A DNA stretch of 13,583 nucleotides from Candidatus Nealsoniibacteriota bacterium (lineage in GTDB: Bacteria > Patescibacteriota > Minisyncoccia > Minisyncoccales > PWPS01). The notes beneath the pieces were generated by a model. That model was not told where the DNA came from, searched no databases, and saw nothing but the letters and a program-made list of their open reading frames with translations. The stretch's first letter is position 1; each line of letters starts with the position of its first letter. This document shows positions 1-7,024 of this stretch, in pieces. The stretch covers positions 1-13,583 of the forward strand of contig PWHM01000007.1 in NCBI GenBank assembly GCA_003554915.1. The letters run 5' to 3'. A program made the translations under genes and the position numbers.

Positions 1-13
1 AAAAATTAAATTG

Positions 14-29
14 AAAGGAGGGTTTGGAG
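14..29 (+). promoter_or_regulatory. Strong Shine-Dalgarno fixing an ATG start at 30
   Basis: AAAGGAGG at 14-21 lies 8 nt before the ATG at 30. An in-frame TTG at 24 is too close to this site, so the ATG at 30 is the better start. The promoter would lie upstream of the window. Confidence 0.75.
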
Positions 30-386
30 ATGGTTTCGCGAATCCGTTTTGTCGAGCTTGCTCTGTTGCTTGTCCTTTTGAATGTAATGGATATGTTCAC
101 CACCATCGTGGGGGTTCAGTTTTTTAATCTCTATGAAGTTAATTTGCTGATAGCCAATCGTTTGATAGACAAGCCGTTGCTTCTTTTGGCCATTAAGATA
201 TTTGTTCCTTTGATTGTCTCTCTTTATCTTTACCACCGAGTAGGATTGAAAACTCATCGAATTTCGATTTGGGATTTCACTCTTAAGATAAATTCTCTTC
301 ACATTCTGCGTCTTGCCAATATATATTATCTGATTATTGTTTCAAATAACATTTTTTGGATAGTAAGAGAGATCTTAAAACTCTAA
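30..386 (+). CDS. Small multi-pass membrane protein, DUF5658-like
   Basis: This 118-residue protein is almost entirely hydrophobic. Helices are likely at about residues 8-30, 49-69 and 94-112, with a short basic segment (HRVGLKTHR) between the last two. The pattern N-x2-D-x3-T near residue 18, E-V-N near residue 37 and a Lys before the second helix resembles the DUF5658 family of unknown function. The start was chosen from the strong ribosome site at 14-21; a TTG at 24 is the alternative. It is followed directly by a hairpin terminator, and the next gene runs convergently on the other strand. Its gene neighbourhood upstream is outside the window. No catalytic residues are visible, so no function is claimed. 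The membrane location is secure; the family assignment is tentative. Confidence 0.75.
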   Translation: MVSRIRFVELALLLVLLNVMDMFTTIVGVQFFNLYEVNLLIANRLIDKPLLLLAIKIFVPLIVSLYLYHRVGLKTHRISIWDFTLKINSLHILRLANIYYLIIVSNNIFWIVREILKL

Positions 387-418
387 AGCGCAACTAAACA
401 GAGTTGCGCTTTTATTTT
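385..418 (+). terminator. Intrinsic terminator after the membrane protein gene
   Basis: The arms AGCGCAACT and AGTTGCGCT pair around an AAACAG loop and run into TTTTATTTTAT. It begins at the stop codon of the upstream gene. On the minus strand the T-run is short, so it should be weaker for the convergent regulator gene. Confidence 0.85.
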
Positions 419-474
419 ATCAAATTATTTTTACCGCTATTTGAGAGTAATCGAAGTCGCTCCACTCGGCTTTC

Positions 475-1497
475 CTATTCCGGCTCAACTCTTTTTATCA
501 TGAATTCAATCGCCTCGTTTGCGTTTTTGGTCTCAATCTCTATATCCGGATTCCTTTTTTGAAAAACCCTGAAAATTTCATCGGCGAAGGCCTGCCCTAT
601 TCCGGAAACGTCTTTGAAATCCAAAACTATTTTTTTGAACTTATCCAAGCCCACCAAAACCCTCCTGGCTTGAGACCGGGAGACGTAATCAACGTCGGTT
701 TCGTATAATTTAACCACCACTTCAGTCTTGTTGAAACCGAACTCGGTCTCGACCGTTTGATAATCCTTGAAAACTTCCTCCAACTTCTTGTCGGTGTCCT
801 TTTTAATTCTGAAAATCACCTTGGTTCCTTCCAGGGGCTTTTCTTTTTTGGCCACGAAGACGTCGTCAAGCATGTTATCAACCTGCAATCTGTAACCGAA
901 ACTCTCCAATATGAAGATATCGGCTACCTTGGAAGTGAAAAATATTCCTTCTCCGGAATGTGCTTCGGGCATAGTCGTCGTCTTTCCCTTGAGCAAGTCC
1001 TGAATCGCTTCCAGTTCGGATCCGGGCTTTCTGTTTTCCATTATGTTTTTAAAAACTCCCACCCCGAAATCACGGACGGTGAAAGTTAAAAAGTCTTTCT
1101 CCTTTCCGGCTTCAACCTTTATTTTTTCCGACCGGGAGTGTTCAATGGCGTTGTTTATCATTTCGGAAAAAGCGTAATCGAAAATCTCTTCCAAGTTGTC
1201 GGGAAGCTTTTTCAAAAAAAGATTGGAAAGCTTGGCCTCGGAAACCACTTTGTCTTCTTGAGGGTCTTGATTGGGAAAGGTTTTCCGGTAGTTGTCGCTT
1301 TCGAACTTTTCGTTGCCGGGGGTTATATAGGTCGTTTGCGGTCCCCGACCCACCCTGATAACCAAACCCTCCTTCTTGAGCCGACCTATCACCTTGCTGG
1401 CCTGCTGACGGGAAACGCCGGCCTTTTTGGCAAGCTCACCGGGAGTTATTTCTCCTTTTTCTTTTATTATCTCTTTTGCTTTTTGTTTTGTGGTCAT
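475..1497 (-). CDS. Fused winged-helix / GHKL ATPase / STAS-like (DUF4325) regulator
   Basis: This 340-residue protein has three parts. Residues 1-58 form a winged helix with a clear recognition-helix pattern (GVSRQQASKVIGRLKKEGL). Residues 100-235 form a GHKL (histidine-kinase/SpoIIAB-type) ATPase, with N-box EMINNAIEHS at 112-121, DFGVGV at 143-148 and HSGEGI at 180-185. Residues 270-335 form a STAS-like DUF4325 domain (VSRSQARRVLVGLDKFKKIVLDF). There is no phospho-acceptor His box, so it is not a classical sensor kinase. It probably works as a DNA-binding regulator whose activity depends on ATP or on intramolecular partner switching; that is inference. An upstream in-frame start at 1539 would add 14 residues, but it falls at or before the predicted transcription start, so the ATG at 1497 is preferred. 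No Shine-Dalgarno is seen. It is probably autoregulated through the repeats in its promoter. Confidence 0.85.
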   Translation of the reverse strand: MTTKQKAKEIIKEKGEITPGELAKKAGVSRQQASKVIGRLKKEGLVIRVGRGPQTTYITPGNEKFESDNYRKTFPNQDPQEDKVVSEAKLSNLFLKKLPDNLEEIFDYAFSEMINNAIEHSRSEKIKVEAGKEKDFLTFTVRDFGVGVFKNIMENRKPGSELEAIQDLLKGKTTTMPEAHSGEGIFFTSKVADIFILESFGYRLQVDNMLDDVFVAKKEKPLEGTKVIFRIKKDTDKKLEEVFKDYQTVETEFGFNKTEVVVKLYETDVDYVSRSQARRVLVGLDKFKKIVLDFKDVSGIGQAFADEIFRVFQKRNPDIEIETKNANEAIEFMIKRVEPE

Positions 1498-1498
1498 A

Positions 1499-1614
1499 AC
1501 GTAAACTGAACTGTAAACTTTTATATTAACTACCGTCAACTATATAATAACTTATCCGCTAAGAATGTCAACACCGTAAACTGTAACGTAAACTTAAAAA
1601 CAATTACCGTAAAC
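1499..1614 (-). promoter_or_regulatory. Promoter inside an array of GTTTAC/GTTGAC operator repeats
   Basis: On the minus strand, TTGACA (1571-1566) and TATTAT (1549-1544) are separated by 16 nt. GTTTAC occurs at 1501-1506, 1513-1518, 1576-1581, 1588-1593 and 1609-1614, and GTTGAC at 1535-1540 and 1567-1572. Two pairs with exactly 12-bp spacing flank the promoter. The blocks around them (1499-1520 and 1574-1595) match at 18 of 22 positions. One GTTGAC overlaps the -35. This arrangement fits repression or cooperative binding by the winged-helix protein encoded immediately downstream; the binding protein is inferred. Confidence 0.75.
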
Positions 1615-1640
1615 AAAAAAGCCCCGGTTAAGGGGCTTTT
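1615..1640 (-). terminator. Terminator of surface protein gene 1
   Basis: GCCCC (1621-1625) and GGGGC (1632-1636) pair around GGTTAA, flanked by A-runs and T-runs. On the minus strand it ends in CTTTTTTG. It lies 22 bp beyond the stop of the 1663-3702 gene and is symmetrical enough to act in both directions. Confidence 0.85.
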
Positions 1641-1662
1641 ATCCAAAATCTAAATTTAACTT

Positions 1663-3702
1663 TTAGTACAAAATGGGACTGGGAAAGTCACTAATCCACT
1701 TTCTTTCCGTTTCAAGATCGTCAATAAAGTCGTAGTTGTCACTAAAGATGGATTGATAGATGAAGCCGTCGTCACCGTCATAGTCTTCTACCGACCATCC
1801 GATTTCAAAAACTTTCACCCTTTCTCTGGAGCCGGCTCCGTTGATTACTCCTTCAACCATAACTTCTACCGTATCTCCTTCCGATATTGCATCTATTCCG
1901 CTTAGATCTATCACTCCGCCTTCCATTTCTTGATAGTCATCACCGTCGTAAACTATTATTGGTGAGTGGAAATCGCCTCTTCCGGTGTTGGAAAAGTCGA
2001 TGTAATCTATCAAAATGTCACCACCTGCCGCTTCAATTTCAAATTCAACAAATCCGTCTCCCCTCTTATTGTCACCAAAAAGATAAAGTCTTTGGTCGAG
2101 AAGAGTAAACTCGGGCATTGCTACGTAAACTTCCAGATCTTCACCTTCGGCGTCTATGTCCAGTCCTTCTATTTCATAATCATAGTAATCAAGCGCCAAA
2201 GCGTCGATAATTTCTACGCTCACCGTTCCGCCCTGATCTTCTCTTAAAATATCGTGAGTCTCTCCCGAAATCATGAAAGTGTAAGTTTCTCCGGCGTCGA
2301 GCTCAAGCATGGGAAGGATTTCGTAGCGTCCGCTTCCGGAAACTCTAAATTCGTCCAAAAGTTCCCGGTCATCACTCAAAGATAAGTAGTCAATGTAATC
2401 GGAGTTATCACTGAGTCTAACGTCCAAACTTTCCAAATAAGTGTCTTGCTTGGCTTCAACGGTAAATTCAAGTAAATCAATCTCATCCAATGCATCTTCT
2501 TCCACTTTTACTATACCTTCTTCAATTCTACCGGTAGATTCAATAATTAATTCTTCATCAGATTCGGTAATTGAAAATTTTTGACCGGTTTGCATTCCGT
2601 CGGTTTGACCTATATCAAGTCCGTCAAGAAATCTGAAACTGTCACTATCGAAAGAAACTTCCAGATAACCCTCTCTGAAGGGCTCCGAGCTGGCTTTGAC
2701 AATAAGATCTTCGTAATAACCTTCTCGAATATCAATATCAAGACCACTGAATCTGAGAGTCTCTAAATAGCCGGTTCCGACAGTGTCCCGATCAACATTT
2801 CTTCTGGCAACTTCCCTGCCGTCTACCCAAAGAGAAACATCTTCAAGAAGAGTTCTCGGTCTTTTTCTGTTTTCGCGGTCGGATTGCCATCCTTCCAAGT
2901 TGAGATCCACTCTTCTGATGCTGATATCCGAATCTTCGGCTTCTAATCTTATTCCCATCACTTCGGCGTCCGATTCTCCGTCTCTCATTGAACTGAGCCG
3001 AGGCCTGGAAAGGCGACTGAAGTAAATAAGACCTTCTTCTCCTTCTCTCGGTCTGTCAACTTCTCTTTCCAGTTCATCGATTCTTTCTTGAATCGCTTGC
3101 ACTGCGGCTAACAATTGCTGGAGTTGTTCCAAAACGGGATCGGTCGGTGTCGGGTCGGGTGTCGGGGCCGGGTCAACCGGTGCCTCTCTACCGAGAAGCT
3201 CATTGAGCTTGGCTCTGGTAGCGGCGTCTACGAATCCGTGTCCTCTGGTGTAGCCGTAAGGATTTAAGACTTCGGAGGCGTATCTTTCTTGAAACCTTAT
3301 AACGGCATTTTTAGTTCTGGTGCCGAAATAGTCGGTTTCTTGTCCCGGTGAGCCGGCTCCGCTTGTAGCTACTCTGGTAGCCGGATTGTCGTTTAAAAAG
3401 ATTTGCAAGTATCTAACGTCCGAACCTCTCGAACCCTGATCCAAGTTTCCGGTGAAGGTGAATCCTTGAGGGATTCTTCCTACAGCTTGTGTGTCTTGGA
3501 CTCCTTTGACTCTCTCGTCTTCGACTCTAATGTTCATCATTCGAACAAGGTCGGAGACATCAACGCCGAGATCTTCGGCGAGAGCCTCAATGTCACCCAT
3601 GCCATTTACGGCTTCAGCTTCTTGAGCCGAAACCATCAGAAAACTGGAGGCCATGGCGAGAGCCAAAACCGCTATTATTATTTTTTTGGTTAAGTTATTC
3701 AT
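1663..3702 (-). CDS. Secreted peptidoglycan-binding surface protein 1
   Basis: This 679-residue protein has a typical signal peptide: basic NNLTKK, a hydrophobic core to about residue 24, and cleavage near VSA-QE. Residues 88-170 are a PG_binding_1-type domain (GSRGSDVRYLQIFLN, then DYFGTRTKNAVIRFQ, then DAATRAKLNELL). A Pro-Thr linker at 175-188 and a short coiled coil at about 189-217 follow. The remaining 460 residues are very acidic, beta-rich and lack cysteine. It probably anchors to the wall and displays a beta-sandwich array on the surface; an S-layer-like structural role is inferred, not shown. It is paralogous to the next upstream gene over its whole length: both share the ITESD segment, the GLDI/GLEI strands and the closing aromatic-acidic motif. 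The gene has its own strong promoter and terminator. Confidence 0.85.
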   Translation of the reverse strand: MNNLTKKIIIAVLALAMASSFLMVSAQEAEAVNGMGDIEALAEDLGVDVSDLVRMMNIRVEDERVKGVQDTQAVGRIPQGFTFTGNLDQGSRGSDVRYLQIFLNDNPATRVATSGAGSPGQETDYFGTRTKNAVIRFQERYASEVLNPYGYTRGHGFVDAATRAKLNELLGREAPVDPAPTPDPTPTDPVLEQLQQLLAAVQAIQERIDELEREVDRPREGEEGLIYFSRLSRPRLSSMRDGESDAEVMGIRLEAEDSDISIRRVDLNLEGWQSDRENRKRPRTLLEDVSLWVDGREVARRNVDRDTVGTGYLETLRFSGLDIDIREGYYEDLIVKASSEPFREGYLEVSFDSDSFRFLDGLDIGQTDGMQTGQKFSITESDEELIIESTGRIEEGIVKVEEDALDEIDLLEFTVEAKQDTYLESLDVRLSDNSDYIDYLSLSDDRELLDEFRVSGSGRYEILPMLELDAGETYTFMISGETHDILREDQGGTVSVEIIDALALDYYDYEIEGLDIDAEGEDLEVYVAMPEFTLLDQRLYLFGDNKRGDGFVEFEIEAAGGDILIDYIDFSNTGRGDFHSPIIVYDGDDYQEMEGGVIDLSGIDAISEGDTVEVMVEGVINGAGSRERVKVFEIGWSVEDYDGDDGFIYQSIFSDNYDFIDDLETERKWISDFPSPILY

Positions 3703-3718
3703 TTTGTAAATTTGACGG

Positions 3719-3737
3719 ACAAGCTTTTATCGCTTGT
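3719..3737 (-). promoter_or_regulatory. Hairpin in the 5' leader of surface protein gene 1
   Basis: ACAAGC (3719-3724) and GCTTGT (3732-3737) form a 6-bp stem 17 nt upstream of the ATG. No Shine-Dalgarno lies between the hairpin and the start. The leader, about 120 nt, also has a TTCTTAGAAGAA palindrome and GTAGT/ACTAC arms. It may stabilise the message; this is inference. Confidence 0.4.
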
Positions 3738-3831
3738 TCGCCATTAATAATAAATTCTTCTAAGAAGTTTATTTTATTAGTAATGCGACTTTTTACCTTG
3801 AAGTAGTGCTTCTTTACTACAAAGTATATAT

Positions 3832-3859
3832 ATTATATAACTTTTAAAAAATAAATCAA
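3832..3859 (-). promoter_or_regulatory. Strong sigma-70-type promoter for surface protein gene 1
   Basis: On the minus strand, TTGATT (3859-3854) and a perfect TATAAT (3837-3832) are 16 nt apart in a very AT-rich context. Transcription would start near 3825, leaving an untranslated leader of about 120 nt. Confidence 0.75.
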
Positions 3860-3959
3860 GCCCTTCCTCTATTTCAGTGAAAACCTCGCTTTACTATGAT
3901 AAGACAAAATCCCGCTATTAGTTCATTATATTTTCTAAGAACACAGAAAGTAAGGGATG

Positions 3960-3989
3960 AAAAAACCGCTAATATTGGCGGTTTTTTCA
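3960..3989 (-). terminator. Terminator of surface protein gene 2
   Basis: CCGC (3966-3969) pairs with GCGG (3978-3981). The stem is extended by A-T pairs from the flanking A6 and T6 runs. It lies 19-48 bp beyond the stop of the 4008-6098 gene and ends in T6 on the minus strand. The rest of 3703-4007 holds the leader and promoter of surface gene 1 and no gene. Confidence 0.8.
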
Positions 3990-4007
3990 TATCCTTACAA
4001 GATCGAG

Positions 4008-6098
4008 TTATTCTCTGATGGTGATTCTTCCCGTTCTGAAGTCCTCTATGAAAGTTCCGGTCCACTCGTAAGCGTCAAGGTTGTCCTTATTACCCCAAGT
4101 GAAGCTTTCTACTTCCACTCTGCCTCTGTCGGTTCCGAAGTCACCCGGTGAGTCGGCCCGAGAGCTGATTTCGAAGTAAATTTCGAACTCTTCGGTCTTG
4201 CCTTCTTCAACTACGAAATATCCTCCGCTGCTTTTTGCATCAGTGTAAATGTGACCGAGATTAAGAACCAAGTTTCCGTTGCTGCCGTCAAGATCTTTAC
4301 TTCCGGTCCATCTCAATACTGCAAATTCAAGATTATCCCCGGTAGTCGCCTTTTCAAGGTAGACATCACCGTTTAGAGCTTCCAGCTCAAACATGATACT
4401 ACCAACTACGGTGTCATAATCATCCTTGCGTACATATTCGATCTCGGTTTCCGTAACGGTTAATGAGGGAGCTACGGTATAGAGATACTGGATTTCTCCT
4501 TCCGCTACACCACTGAGATCACTCGTTTCCAGAGATTCGAAGTCGAACAAGTCGTCGGCTTCAATATCTTCCGCATCAACACTGGCCGAAACTTCCAAAC
4601 CTTCATATTCTTTCTCAAGATCGGAAAAATCAACTTCCACCATGAATTCATATTCACCTTCTTCAAGAACTAAATCAAGTCCGCTGAAAAGAATCTCGAA
4701 CTCCTTGGAAGTGTTGCTACCCAAAGCTTCGTCGGAAGTCTCTCCGTCCAGGAGCGTTCCGTCGTAGTAAACCCTTACATCAGTAATGATGTCACTGAAT
4801 TCACCGGCGAAACCGGCCTGGTTTAAATCGTCACTGAAAGTCAAAGTGATTTTAACCAACAAGTCGATAAGTTCAACGTCTCCGTCTTCCACTTCAAGAT
4901 TGAAGTGAAGAAGTTCTACGTCCTTGGTGGGGTCGTCTTCTTCCAGAACAACGATTCTTTCTTCGGGCGTGTCGTCGGATTCGGTAATGCTGATTTGAGC
5001 TATCTCTCTTTCGGTAAGTTCAAATGATCTCAGATCGAACCCACCTACATATTGATTCAATCCGCTTCCGTCAACAACCCTGATTCCGTCATTCGGAATT
5101 CGAAGACCGACTACTCCCGATTGCTGGTGTTCATCGGTAGAAATTCTGACATAAACACTTTTCGTTTCATTGGCCGGAATTTCTATTTCAAGTCCGGAAA
5201 TCCTGATACTCAGGTTGTTCCTGTCAATTGAATTCCTGACAATGGAATAGCTTCCCATCACTTCCCCGTCAACTACCAGACTAACGCTTTCCAGGGCTCT
5301 TTCGATGTTGGTTCTGGAAACGTTGCTGTCGTCAAAAATCAAATCCACTCTTCGGATAGTGGAAGCGCCTTCTTTTGATTCGATCTCAAAAGCGGTCACC
5401 TCCTTTTCCTGAAGTGAACCCAACTTGACGTTTCTCGGCGTGGATAACCTGGAAGCTACAATTTCCGCTTCCTCACCATCAACGGGAGGGGTTATACCTT
5501 CGTCGATGTCGTCCAATCTGGCCCGAAGTTGAGCCAACGCTTCGGCTAACTTTTGGAGCTGTTCCAAAACGGCCGAAAGGTTGTCGTCAACGGGAGGCGG
5601 TGTCGGATCAACGGGTGTAACTCCTTCCGCTAAAATGCTGTTCAATTTGGCCCTGGTAGTGGTTCCTACGAAACCGGTTCCGCGGGCAAGTCCGTACGGT
5701 GCCAAAACTTCTCCGGTGTACTTTTCTTGGAATCTGATTACGGCCGCGTTGGTTCTCGGACCGAAATAGTCGGTTTCGTTGCCGGGTGAACCGGCTCCAC
5801 TCGTGGCTACTCCGGTAGCCGGATCGGTATTCAAAAGGATTTGAAGATACCTGACCTCACTTCCCCTGACTCCTTCTCTCAAGTTCGTGTTGAACCTGAA
5901 CCCGCTCGGAATTCCGGAAACGGGACTGTTACTTTGAAGTAATACGGCAGTATTTGCTTCCAACGTCTCTACTATTTTTTGTGTGGTTTGCACTTCACCG
6001 TTTACGTTTTGAGCTTGCAGGCCGGTCGGTACTGCCACTACGGCCATCATCGATAGAGCCAAAACGCCTACGACGAAATTCTTTTTAATTTTGTTCAT
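4008..6098 (-). CDS. Secreted peptidoglycan-binding surface protein 2
   Basis: This 696-residue protein counts from the ATG at 6098, which gives a normal signal peptide (MNKIKKNF, hydrophobic core, cleavage near LQAQ). An upstream ATG at 6131 would add 11 residues before the basic region. Residues 75-155 are a PG_binding_1-type domain closely matching that of surface protein 1 (VRYLQILLN, DYFGPRTNAAVIRFQ). A Pro-rich linker at 160-172 and a coiled coil at about 173-200 follow. Residues 210-696 are acidic and beta-rich, without cysteine. It is probably anchored to the wall and exposed outside the membrane. The tandem paralogue downstream suggests gene duplication and divergence of a major envelope protein. 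No catalytic motif is seen, so a structural or adhesive role is the best inference. Confidence 0.85.
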   Translation of the reverse strand: MNKIKKNFVVGVLALSMMAVVAVPTGLQAQNVNGEVQTTQKIVETLEANTAVLLQSNSPVSGIPSGFRFNTNLREGVRGSEVRYLQILLNTDPATGVATSGAGSPGNETDYFGPRTNAAVIRFQEKYTGEVLAPYGLARGTGFVGTTTRAKLNSILAEGVTPVDPTPPPVDDNLSAVLEQLQKLAEALAQLRARLDDIDEGITPPVDGEEAEIVASRLSTPRNVKLGSLQEKEVTAFEIESKEGASTIRRVDLIFDDSNVSRTNIERALESVSLVVDGEVMGSYSIVRNSIDRNNLSIRISGLEIEIPANETKSVYVRISTDEHQQSGVVGLRIPNDGIRVVDGSGLNQYVGGFDLRSFELTEREIAQISITESDDTPEERIVVLEEDDPTKDVELLHFNLEVEDGDVELIDLLVKITLTFSDDLNQAGFAGEFSDIITDVRVYYDGTLLDGETSDEALGSNTSKEFEILFSGLDLVLEEGEYEFMVEVDFSDLEKEYEGLEVSASVDAEDIEADDLFDFESLETSDLSGVAEGEIQYLYTVAPSLTVTETEIEYVRKDDYDTVVGSIMFELEALNGDVYLEKATTGDNLEFAVLRWTGSKDLDGSNGNLVLNLGHIYTDAKSSGGYFVVEEGKTEEFEIYFEISSRADSPGDFGTDRGRVEVESFTWGNKDNLDAYEWTGTFIEDFRTGRITIRE

Positions 6099-6121
6099 GT
6101 TTAGTAACGATACACTCGTTT

Positions 6122-6220
6122 TCAAGCGCATCGATTAACGGCTATTGCCGCTTCTGTTTTTAATCGTTCGACCTTTTTATCTGTCCAATTATTGATTAAG
6201 TTTTCAAAGTTCTTATTCAT
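6122..6220 (-). CDS. Possible 32-residue ORF upstream of surface protein 2
   Basis: An ATG at 6220 opens a 32-codon frame (MNKNFENLINNWTDKKVERL..., ending VNRCA) that closes with TGA at 6124-6122. That stop overlaps the alternative upstream ATG at 6131 of the surface gene, which would allow translational coupling. The composition is protein-like (Lys, Glu, Asn), but there is no good Shine-Dalgarno and no recognisable family. A small CGGC-tatt-GCCG hairpin (6139-6150) lies inside it. It may simply be an open stretch of leader. Confidence 0.25.
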   Translation of the reverse strand: MNKNFENLINNWTDKKVERLKTEAAIAVNRCA

Positions 6221-6254
6221 ATCTTACGACGAACGGCCAACCGATTTGTTACAG

Positions 6255-6701
6255 TCACTCTTTGGCGGTTGAAAGATTTAAAATAATTTCCTCTATTTCC
6301 GCTATTTCTTCCATGATCACCGCAGTGCCTTCCATGGCCAAGCTCAACTTTGCGTATTCGCTCAAATCTTCAATTTCCACTTCGGAAACCAAATAATCCA
6401 AAAGCTCCTTGTTTTTATCCACTTCCCGGGCCTCTACCTTGCTTTCCTTTGCGGGTACCGCTTCTCGATAGATAAATTCTATGTCAGTCATCTCTTGAAA
6501 ATAAGCCGACAGACCGAAAAAGATCATCAATACCGTCACTCCGGCCAAGGCCAAACTACCCACCGCCTTTTCAAAACTTACCGGATTAAAGAGCCACGCC
6601 TCGTCTTTGCTAAAAACTTCTTTTCTTAAACCGGCCACCCATCGTTTTTCGGGCTTTATCTCTTTCAAAAGGATTATTTTGTTTTGCAGTGCTTTTTTCA
6701 T
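6255..6701 (-). CDS. Single-pass membrane protein, anti-sigma/DUF5667-like
   Basis: This 148-residue protein counts from the ATG at 6701. Residues 1-45 are basic and amphipathic, with the pattern LLKEIKPEKRWVAGLRKEVF. One membrane helix spans about 47-69 (LALAGVTVLMIFFGLSAYF). The remainder is an acidic helical region, probably extracellular, ending EEIAEIEEIILNLS. The N-terminal KPxxxWVxxLRKE pattern resembles proteins that follow sigma-factor genes in CPR genomes (DUF5667-like), but no sigma factor is in the window, so this is tentative. A longer frame from GTG 6755 exists and has a GAGGG just before it; the shorter start is preferred because the residues it removes (MMIRHNQCRRNY...) look untranslated. 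Transcription may continue toward the surface protein gene, since no terminator is evident between them. Confidence 0.65.
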   Translation of the reverse strand: MKKALQNKIILLKEIKPEKRWVAGLRKEVFSKDEAWLFNPVSFEKAVGSLALAGVTVLMIFFGLSAYFQEMTDIEFIYREAVPAKESKVEAREVDKNKELLDYLVSEVEIEDLSEYAKLSLAMEGTAVIMEEIAEIEEIILNLSTAKE

Positions 6702-6817
6702 GGATTTTTCTTGATTTGGGTAATTTCTCCGGCACTGATTATGACGAATCATCACCCTCTTCGTTACAAACGACCATCAAAAAGACGGCCGTGGTGGAGG
6801 AGATAACGGCTTCTTCT

Positions 6818-6845
6818 TTGACATTACATATATTTATTGTATAAT
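6818..6845 (+). promoter_or_regulatory. Consensus sigma-70-type promoter
   Basis: A perfect TTGACA (6818-6823) and a perfect TATAAT (6840-6845) are 16 nt apart, and transcription should begin near 6852. It is the most consensus-like promoter in the window. It drives the small plus-strand unit that follows. Confidence 0.9.
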
Positions 6846-6870
6846 AGAGGCAATAAGGAGGGATTACTTA

Positions 6871-6972
6871 GTGAAAAACGCCTGCGAGATGTGCCGCGAT
6901 AGGGATTGTAAGAACAGGTGTCATAAGAGATACGACTATAAGGAAACAGAAAAGACAATGGTCATATTTTAG
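6871..6972 (+). CDS. 33-residue Cys4 micro-protein, possible zinc binder
   Basis: This short frame starts with GTG, 9 nt after a full AAGGAGG (6855-6861), and ends with TAG. It has four cysteines at residues 5, 8, 13 and 17 (CEMC, then CKNRC, spacing C-x2-C-x4-C-x3-C) followed by a charged, Lys/Arg/Glu-rich tail. The spacing suits a single zinc site, as in small zinc-finger peptides. A consensus promoter upstream and a strong terminator 14 nt after the stop make it a stand-alone gene. It is divergent from the membrane protein gene at 6255-6701 and convergent with yraN. I know of no named family for it. The main alternative is that the transcript is a structured RNA and the frame is incidental. 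Confidence 0.5.
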   Translation: MKNACEMCRDRDCKNRCHKRYDYKETEKTMVIF

Positions 6973-6985
6973 TAATCCATCAAAA

Positions 6986-7020
6986 AGCGATGAGAAAATA
7001 AATCTCATCGCTCTTTTTTT
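6986..7020 (+). terminator. Strong intrinsic terminator of the small unit
   Basis: A perfect 10-bp stem, AGCGATGAGA (6986-6995) with TCTCATCGCT (7003-7012), has a 7-nt A-rich loop and a CTTTTTTT tail. Confidence 0.95.
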
Positions 7021-7024
7021 AGAT

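Larger units (their letters stand above)
6852..7020 (+). ncRNA. Compact transcript with a closing helix; small mRNA or structured RNA
   Basis: The unit from the predicted transcription start to the terminator is about 169 nt. GGATTACT (6861-6868) is exactly complementary to AGTAATCC (6971-6978), giving an 8-bp helix that encloses the whole 33-codon reading frame. Such an end-closing helix is common in stable small RNAs. The 5' arm overlaps the end of the Shine-Dalgarno and the 3' arm overlaps the stop codon, so the helix could also regulate translation. I do not recognise 6S, SRP, RNase P or tmRNA signatures in it. The RNA and coding readings are not mutually exclusive. Confidence 0.45.

Noticed and set aside
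757..1509. Plus-strand frames inside the regulator gene, and similar frames inside comM, dprA and the surface genes
   Set aside because: They are antisense shadows of genes with clear domains and lack ribosome sites.
1498..1539. A 14-residue N-terminal extension of the regulator
   Set aside because: It would start at or before the predicted transcription start (about 1537) and would encode the operator repeats. The ATG at 1497 fits a winged-helix N terminus.
6732..6818. A minus-strand open stretch overlapping the upstream end of the membrane protein frame
   Set aside because: It reads as EEAVISSTTAVFLMVV... but has no usable start codon, ribosome site or recognised family. It may be a gene remnant but cannot be supported.
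6852..7020. 6S RNA, SRP RNA or tmRNA
   Set aside because: The end-closing helix suggested it, but there is no long rod with a central bubble, no SRP apical GGAAG/AGCAG motif and no tRNA-like end.
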